From the NCBI RefSeq assembly GCF_019801965.1, contig NZ_JAHVIA010000012.1, positions 1 to 58,250 of the forward strand: a stretch of DNA of 58,250 bases, in the 5' to 3' direction. Shown here in pieces: positions 53,455-58,250 of the stretch; position 1 is the first letter of the stretch, and each line of letters opens with the position of its first letter. Below the pieces are notes generated by a model. It was not told the DNA's origin and ran no database searches. It saw nothing but the letters and a program-made list of their open reading frames with translations. The stretch is from Salipiger bermudensis (lineage in GTDB: Bacteria > Pseudomonadota > Alphaproteobacteria > Rhodobacterales > Rhodobacteraceae). The translations under genes and the position numbers were made by a program.

Positions 53455-54736
53455 CGGCGCGTCGGCGCCGCACGGCGTCGCCCGATCCTTGCATTTGCAG
53501 TCCTGGGCTGGCGGGCCGCGCATTCTAAGCGTCTCAGCGAGCCGTTGAGCTCGTGGCTCCGGATCCGGAACAGGCGGGCGGGGACGGGGCCCGGAACTGG
53601 TTCTCGTGGGACAGCGGGCTTGCCGAAACCGAAGGCCGATGTGATACAGGATGCCTGCTCGCTGCGTCTTGACCGAAGCGCCTGAGGCAGAACTATCTGG
53701 TAGGCCCGGCAGGGATGCCAGAAATTTCGAAAAACCTTTTAAAAACAATGGTAGTGTGGACCACGGCATGAGAGAGTTGCCGCCATTGAGATCAATGGGT
53801 TAGCACCGAAGTGGACCACATTTTCGTTGGGATTTACCGCATCTCCGCGCGACGTTCGCCGCCTAACTTCGGCCCGAGGCGCGCATCTCGGATAACACAG
53901 AATGGGAGGCATGAGCTCGAAGCGGACCTGTGGCACCGCAGCGATCCGTACACCTACCAGGAAGCAGCATCCGTCGTTCCCGGCCCAGAGCCGACCTTCG
54001 TGCCTGGCGCGAGGCAAGTCTGGTTCCGGCCCTTTCCAGACGCCCGTCCCACCGTCATCCGCTGCGGCGCAGCTTCCCAAGAACGGCCATTCTCCGCGGT
54101 TGCGAAGCCGAGGCATGGGCTAAGTCATACTTCGCGGACATTGCCGCCGTTTGCGGGTGCAGCACGAGAGGCAGTAGAGACCATCGCATGATGGTGCTAC
54201 TGGAGGAGAGCAGTCAGTGAGAATACAGCCTTGCCGTCGCAGCAAACACAGCAGAGCAGCCATTCATGCTGGCATGGTCCTGTCTTCATGTCTTCGACCG
54301 TTGCCCGTTTCCGCCACTTTGCGACGGCCTTGGGGTTAACCCCAGTTCTCGGCTCAGGTGCGCGAGCGAAGCATGCGATCGCTGTTTTGCTACTCGGACA
54401 GCCTGTGTTGTCGTGGCGCTTCCATGACGAACTTGTCCCACACGGCATCCTTCCAATCCAAAGATAGGATCGCACCATCAAACCGTGGGATCAAACACCT
54501 CGGGTGATCAGCCCCACCGGAGCGGTCCACTTTAAAAGTTGGTGTATGACCGGCCTTTGGTTCTTCGATTGATGGCAATGCGCTGCTCGGCTCGCCACCC
54601 GAGAAGCTCCCGGCCACAATTGACGCCTTCACGATATTCGGACCAGTCCCGTTGGGGCAATTCTGATCACTCGCACCCTCGCTTCTTCTCTCCTATAACC
54701 CTATAACGTCAATTGAGGGGCCGATTCGGGATTGGG
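53455..54736. other. Gene-poor island boundary with remnants
   Basis: A 1.28-kb stretch with no intact gene. Composition shifts from GC-rich host-like to visibly AT-richer toward the nuclease gene. GTGGACCAC occurs at 53756-53764 and 53811-53819, and its inverse GGTCCAC at 54524-54530, so these could be ends of degraded insertion sequences. Frames of 70-130 codons here lack ribosome sites and family features. An IS481-type remnant is listed separately. It separates the chemotaxis gene from the defence-like pair. Confidence 0.5.
54275..54470 (-). pseudogene. IS481-type transposase remnant
   Basis: The minus strand encodes WKDAVWDKFVMEAP in one frame and, after a shift, GVNPKAVAKWRKRATVEDMKTGP in another, the N-terminal HTH region of the IS481-family transposases (pattern G(I/V)NPKTVAKWRKR..V.D..TGP). 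After TGP at about 54275 the similarity stops. It has internal stops, a frameshift and no C-terminal DDE part, so it is a decayed fragment. Confidence 0.6.
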
Positions 54737-55987
54737 ATGTTGGAAGTCGACAAAAAACGCGAAGCAACAGCTTCAATTAGGGGGTATTTCTACCAGCTTG
54801 ACGCAGCGTTGCTCGAAATCCTGAACGCGGGCCTAGACGAGATTGTTGTCGTAGAGGGCATTGAAGATTTCGACCGCTATACCGATGAAGGCGTGATTTA
54901 CGGCCAAGTAAAATACTACGCGGAGCAGAACCTGACAGACTCGGTACTACGTGATCCGCTGCATAAGCTCTTTGTTCATTTCCATGGGCTCGAAGAAGCA
55001 CAGCGGGCGGGCCGAAAATACCTTCTGTACGGGCACTTTTCAGAAGTTAAGATCGCAATTGGTGAGCTTTCCGTCGAGCGCTTCAAATCGGTGATGGAAT
55101 ACCGGAAGGAAGTGAAAGCTGCTGACGGCACGAAAACATATGAGAAAAAGTCGCTACTCGACGGTACGATAGCGCCTGACGATTTGATTGAGGCGTTCTG
55201 CAAAAGCTTCAGCATACAAATCTCGACGGAATTTTCTGAGCATCGCAACATTGTCATCGAAGCAATACGGAAAAACCAAGGCGTCTCAGCGTTTGAGGCC
55301 GAAGGCTTTCATTATCCAGCGGCCCTCGATTACATTGCGACACTAGCGACGAAAAAAGATCACAACGACCGCAAGACCACCCGTCGTGATCTGCAGGAAC
55401 GGCTGAAAGGCTCCCAAGCTGTCCATAATCGTTGGCTTCTCCGAGAGAAGGAAGCAAGCGAATATGCGAAGCACATGAAACACCTCTATTTCTCGCCTAC
55501 AAACGGTGCAGGAGTCGTCCGTGTTTTCTGCATCGAATGCGATGGGGCGACTGACGGCTCGGTCGTCTGCGACCAGCTCAGAGCAATTGGTAATAATTGG
55601 AGTTCTGCTAAAAAGCGCCGTATCCAGAATTCCGAGCGCTACGCGCCATTCATCCTGCTACGCGGCGCGGATGAAAAACTCATCTTGCAAGTGAAGAATG
55701 AGCTTTTTGATACTGGAACCGTTTTCGTAGATGGTTACCCATACCGCGGATCGCCCTTTCGCAACGATCACGTTCAGAGCCCGCAAACCGAATTCCACCA
55801 GATCGAAATTCGTTTTGTCGAAGACGTTGACCAGCTGCTGGAGGCTCTCAACGGAGTGGGACGGAAGTTGTGCCATATCTATGACTTCTTCCTTGAACGC
55901 CCAGCAGCCATGGCTATGCCGGGTCCAAAGAGTCGGATGTATTCGATCCCCGTCAGTAGCATCTCCACAATCACGAAAATTATCTGA
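54737..55987 (+). CDS. PD-(D/E)XK nuclease-like protein (DUF4297-type) of a HerA-linked defence pair
   Basis: A 416-residue protein starting MLEVDKKREATASIRGYFYQ. The first ~110 residues have the DUF4297/Cap4-type nuclease pattern: an early RGYFYQLDAALLEIL helix, then EGIEDFDRY (acidic residues) and GQVKYY (Q-x-K core) at about residues 38-60. The remaining 300 residues, including a KKSLLDGTIAPDDLIEAF and RFVEDVDQLLEALNGV region, have no recognised domain and could contact HerA or nucleotides. Codon use and base composition are AT-richer than in the host genes. It is 9 bases before herA, implying one complex. Specificity of cleavage is not predictable. Confidence 0.75.
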   Translation: MLEVDKKREATASIRGYFYQLDAALLEILNAGLDEIVVVEGIEDFDRYTDEGVIYGQVKYYAEQNLTDSVLRDPLHKLFVHFHGLEEAQRAGRKYLLYGHFSEVKIAIGELSVERFKSVMEYRKEVKAADGTKTYEKKSLLDGTIAPDDLIEAFCKSFSIQISTEFSEHRNIVIEAIRKNQGVSAFEAEGFHYPAALDYIATLATKKDHNDRKTTRRDLQERLKGSQAVHNRWLLREKEASEYAKHMKHLYFSPTNGAGVVRVFCIECDGATDGSVVCDQLRAIGNNWSSAKKRRIQNSERYAPFILLRGADEKLILQVKNELFDTGTVFVDGYPYRGSPFRNDHVQSPQTEFHQIEIRFVEDVDQLLEALNGVGRKLCHIYDFFLERPAAMAMPGPKSRMYSIPVSSISTITKII

Positions 55988-55996
55988 GGACGAACA

Positions 55997-57736
55997 ATGA
56001 CTGAGGAAGTCGCCAATGCCGAGGTTGTCGCCGTTTATCCCAACAAAGTTCGAGTGGCCGTCGATGATCTCTTGAACTTCCAGGCGGCGGGTGAGTCTCT
56101 TCGCGTTGGGTCTTTTCTCAAGGTCTCGGACAATGACAACGTTTCTCTCATCTGCATCATCGAAAGCTTTTCAATCGAGATGAAAGAGGTGAAAGGCAAC
56201 GGCAGCGGTGACTACAAGCGCGTCTATATGATTGATGCGTATCCTCTTGGAACCCTTAAAGGCGGAAAGTTCAATCGTGGTGGTGACGAACTCGCCATTC
56301 CGCCAAAGAAGGTCGTCCCGGCAGCGAAAGCGGAAATCGCAGCTATCTATGCAGACTGCTATGCCGCTGAAAACCGCTTTTGCTTTTCGTCACTCGCTAG
56401 GCAACGTGATATATTCGTGCCTGTTCATGGCGACAGGTTCTTCAATAAACATATTGCCGTCGTCGGTGCCTCGGGGTCGGGAAAATCGTCGAGTGTGACG
56501 TCAGTTCTGCAGAAGGCGGTATCTGCTAAAAGTGGCGAATACCAAGGTCTCAACAACTCTCATATCCTGATTTTCGATCTTCACTCCGAATATGCTGCGG
56601 CTTTTCCAAAGGCGAATATCATCACTGTCGATGACCTCTTTCTGCCATATTGGCTTCTCAACGAAGACGAGATGGAGGACATGTTCCTGGAGTCCGGGGA
56701 CAACAACAACTACAATCAGGAGTCACTGCTTCGTTCCGTGGTGACTATTGCAAAGAAGATCAGCAATCCTGCAGTCGAGAAGGTCAACTTCGACAGTCCG
56801 CTTCGATATGACATTCAGCACGTAGCGAACGCTTTCCGTAATCTGACGCGCGAAACAAAGGATGCTGAGAACTCACTGCATATCATGTTTAAGGATGGCA
56901 CGACCGAAACATTCAATGATGTTGAGGGGCAGCTGGAGCACTACTGCAAAGCTTTACGCGAGTTCGCTGCTCCTGTACGGAGCAAAATCAACAAGGGCTC
57001 CTACGCCGACGGCAGCATCGACAAGTTCGAGCGGCGGATTAGATCAAAAATATCGAACTCTCGGCTTGACTTTATATTCGGCGCGAAGGCCCAAGCTGCG
57101 ACCTTGGAGCAGGTGCTTGAACAGTTTACCGGCTATAAGCCGGGAGGCGAGTCGAACGTAACAATCATCGACCTCAGTGGCATTCCCTTTGAACTGCTCA
57201 GCATTACTGTTTCGCTGATCTCTCGTCTTATGTTCGACTTTTGCTATTATGCCCGGCGCGTTGAAAGTAAAACTGATCAACCATTCCTGATGGTGTATGA
57301 GGAAGCACACAAGTACGCGCCAAAGAGTGGTCTCGCTCGCTATAAGGCTTCCCTGGCTGCCATCGAACGCATAGCCAAGGAAGGCCGAAAGTACGGCATC
57401 AGCCTTCTGATTTCGAGTCAACGACCGTCTGAAATATCAGAGACTATCTTTTCGCAATGCTCCAACTTCCTGGCAATGCGTCTTACCAATCCCGATGATC
57501 AAAGCTATGTCCGCCGACTACTGCCGGATACGCTTGGCACTTTGACCGAGGGCATGCCCGCGCTGGAGCAAGGGGAGGCGATTCTTATCGGTGACGCTGT
57601 CATCATGCCGTGCGTCGTATATGTGGAGAAATGCGACCCCGAACCGTCGTCCAGTGACGTGAAATATTTCACGCTTTGGAAAGCGGAGTGGAAGGAGATC
57701 GACTTCAAAACGCGTGCCGATAACTGGCGAGGGTGA
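55997..57736 (+). CDS. herA: HerA-type hexameric ATPase
   Basis: A 579-residue FtsK-HerA superfamily ATPase. The N-terminal ~100 residues form a HAS-barrel-like domain. Walker A is VGASGSGKSSS (near residue 156), Walker B is FLMVYEEAHKYAP (near residue 430), followed by ISSQRPSEISETIFSQC, where the Gln and Arg are sensor and trans-acting residues. DLHSEY and RLTNPDDQSYVRRLLPD are further HerA signatures. With the nuclease encoded just upstream it matches the two-gene DUF4297-HerA defence type, where the hexamer powers or assembles the nuclease on foreign DNA. No NurA gene is adjacent. Confidence 0.9.
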   Translation: MTEEVANAEVVAVYPNKVRVAVDDLLNFQAAGESLRVGSFLKVSDNDNVSLICIIESFSIEMKEVKGNGSGDYKRVYMIDAYPLGTLKGGKFNRGGDELAIPPKKVVPAAKAEIAAIYADCYAAENRFCFSSLARQRDIFVPVHGDRFFNKHIAVVGASGSGKSSSVTSVLQKAVSAKSGEYQGLNNSHILIFDLHSEYAAAFPKANIITVDDLFLPYWLLNEDEMEDMFLESGDNNNYNQESLLRSVVTIAKKISNPAVEKVNFDSPLRYDIQHVANAFRNLTRETKDAENSLHIMFKDGTTETFNDVEGQLEHYCKALREFAAPVRSKINKGSYADGSIDKFERRIRSKISNSRLDFIFGAKAQAATLEQVLEQFTGYKPGGESNVTIIDLSGIPFELLSITVSLISRLMFDFCYYARRVESKTDQPFLMVYEEAHKYAPKSGLARYKASLAAIERIAKEGRKYGISLLISSQRPSEISETIFSQCSNFLAMRLTNPDDQSYVRRLLPDTLGTLTEGMPALEQGEAILIGDAVIMPCVVYVEKCDPEPSSSDVKYFTLWKAEWKEIDFKTRADNWRG

Positions 57737-57919
57737 TGGGCGCTTATCAAGGATCACAGGTCTAGATTGTCGATATGGATAAATGATCTGAACCAAATGA
57801 AGCCGGTCTGCCCCACGGGCCGTGAACCCCAAACCCGCTAGACCGCCAACGATCAGGGCTTCTCATTCCGGGCGCGGATGCGGCAAAACTCCAACGTCGG
57901 CTTCAACCGGTCATTCAGA

Positions 57920-58057
57920 ATGGCAAAGCGAAAGAAATATTCAACGTAATTTATGGATAAAGTCGCGTTGGAGGCGATCCGCGGGAAGCTGACGCTGGCC
58001 GAGCTGTCGCGCAAATACGACGTTCACCCGAGCATGATCAGCGGCTGGAGTGAGTGA
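57920..58057 (+). pseudogene. Truncated IS3-family orfA (transposase HTH) with in-frame stop
   Basis: Reads MAKRKKYST, then TAA at codon 10, then FMDKVALEAIRGKLTLAELSRKYDVHPSMISGW. This is the HTH protein (OrfA) of IS3-type elements, where the tenth codon is usually Glu; the GAA-to-TAA change breaks it. After ISGW the homology stops, because another element starts at 58055. The 183 bases between herA and this fragment hold nothing recognisable. Confidence 0.75.
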
Positions 58058-58250
58058 CCTGCTCCCCATAGAGTCCGCGTTTATGAGTTAGCTCTGTTCA
58101 GGGTTTGGTCCTCTACTGACCGTTGGTGATACTCCCACGGGGTGAGCCCGTCGAGGCTCGTGTGGGGGCGGTGATGGTTGTAGTCGTTGCGCCAGCCGGC
58201 GATCAACTCGTGGGCGTGGCGCAGATTGGCGAACAGGTGCTCGTTCAGGC
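58055..58250 (-). mobile_element. IS3-family insertion sequence, 3' end only (runs off the window)
   Basis: The outer edge is TGACCTGCTCCCC (58055-58067), which looks like an IS3-type terminal inverted repeat; the element lies on the minus strand and continues beyond the window. It is inserted into the orfA remnant at 57920-58057, giving a nested insertion. Confidence 0.7.
58081..58250 (-). CDS. IS3-family transposase (OrfB), C-terminal part
   Basis: The last 56 residues read LNEHLFANLRHAHELIAGWR, then NDYNHHRPHTSLDGLTPWEY and a short tail. The YN..RPH.SL.G.TP pattern is the conserved end of the rve/DDE integrase domain of IS3-family transposases; the final catalytic Glu lies just outside. 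The gene runs off the window; completeness cannot be judged. Stop at 58083-58081. Confidence 0.88.
   Translation of the reverse strand, partial: LNEHLFANLRHAHELIAGWRNDYNHHRPHTSLDGLTPWEYHQRSVEDQTLNRANS

Noticed and set aside
53739-54220. Several frames of 73-126 codons in the gene-poor region
   Set aside because: No ribosome sites, no family features and mutual overlap on both strands; more likely non-coding or decayed DNA.

Overview
The window is GC-rich (apart from its last ~4.5 kb), densely coding, and carries gene sets typical of marine Rhodobacteraceae (Roseobacter group, alphaproteobacteria): a PhyR-NepR-EcfG general stress response module, a TRAP transporter, a smo-type polyol operon close to that of Rhodobacter sphaeroides, an irp-type periplasmic iron gene set, form II cox genes and an intracellular PHB depolymerase. 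Species cannot be named from the sequence alone; all product names come from motif recognition by eye, without database searches.

Layout. 1-197: start of an acetyl-CoA synthetase gene (minus). 624-3755: TRAP transporter operon. 3977-9934: general stress response block, with two tiny membrane proteins (the first behind an EcfG-type promoter), phyR divergent from nepR-ecfG, a HisKA_2/HWE kinase, then a translationally coupled amidoligase / class I glutaminase pair. 9951-18277 (minus): type I secretion fusion protein and ABC exporter, a 763-residue protein with internal repeats, and a 750-residue extremely acidic Gly/Ala/Ser/Asp protein with almost no Lys/Arg. Together with a divergent CsgD-like LuxR regulator (18932) these look like an undescribed secreted-matrix or surface-protein system. 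20269-21172: PRC-barrel protein and a tiny membrane protein with divergent EcfG-like promoters. 21470-27416: iron operon (small protein, hmuP, imelysin, bfd, bfr, di-haem oxidoreductase, second imelysin, DUF1513). 27746-35918 (minus): polyol catabolism and ABC uptake with a SorC-type regulator, paired operators and a HAD phosphatase. 36096-37843: HU-like protein, two tRNA-Val genes, and between them soxR with a near-perfect SoxR box driving two tiny proteins. 38080-46196: phaZ, GST, BadF-type kinase + CoxE-like VWA protein, DUF2927 protein, acetyltransferase, moaA, lipoprotein. 46401-50894: coxG-coxS-coxL-coxM, form II. 51011-53454: LLM flavin monooxygenase and a soluble PAS-MCP.

From about 53.5 kb the composition becomes AT-richer and the sequence is island-like: about 1.3 kb without an intact gene but with an IS481-type remnant, then a two-gene PD-(D/E)XK (DUF4297-like) nuclease + HerA ATPase pair that fits a known class of anti-phage systems, then an IS3-type orfA remnant interrupted by another IS3-family element that runs off the window.

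The regulatory logic is unusually readable: EcfG-type promoters (GGAAC-N16/17-cGTT) before phyR, nepR, the PLDc_N-type protein, the PRC-barrel gene and a small membrane protein; SorC-like TGAG-N6-CTCA operators before the polyol operon; a SoxR box before the two small proteins; and dispersed intergenic palindromes with compensatory base changes.
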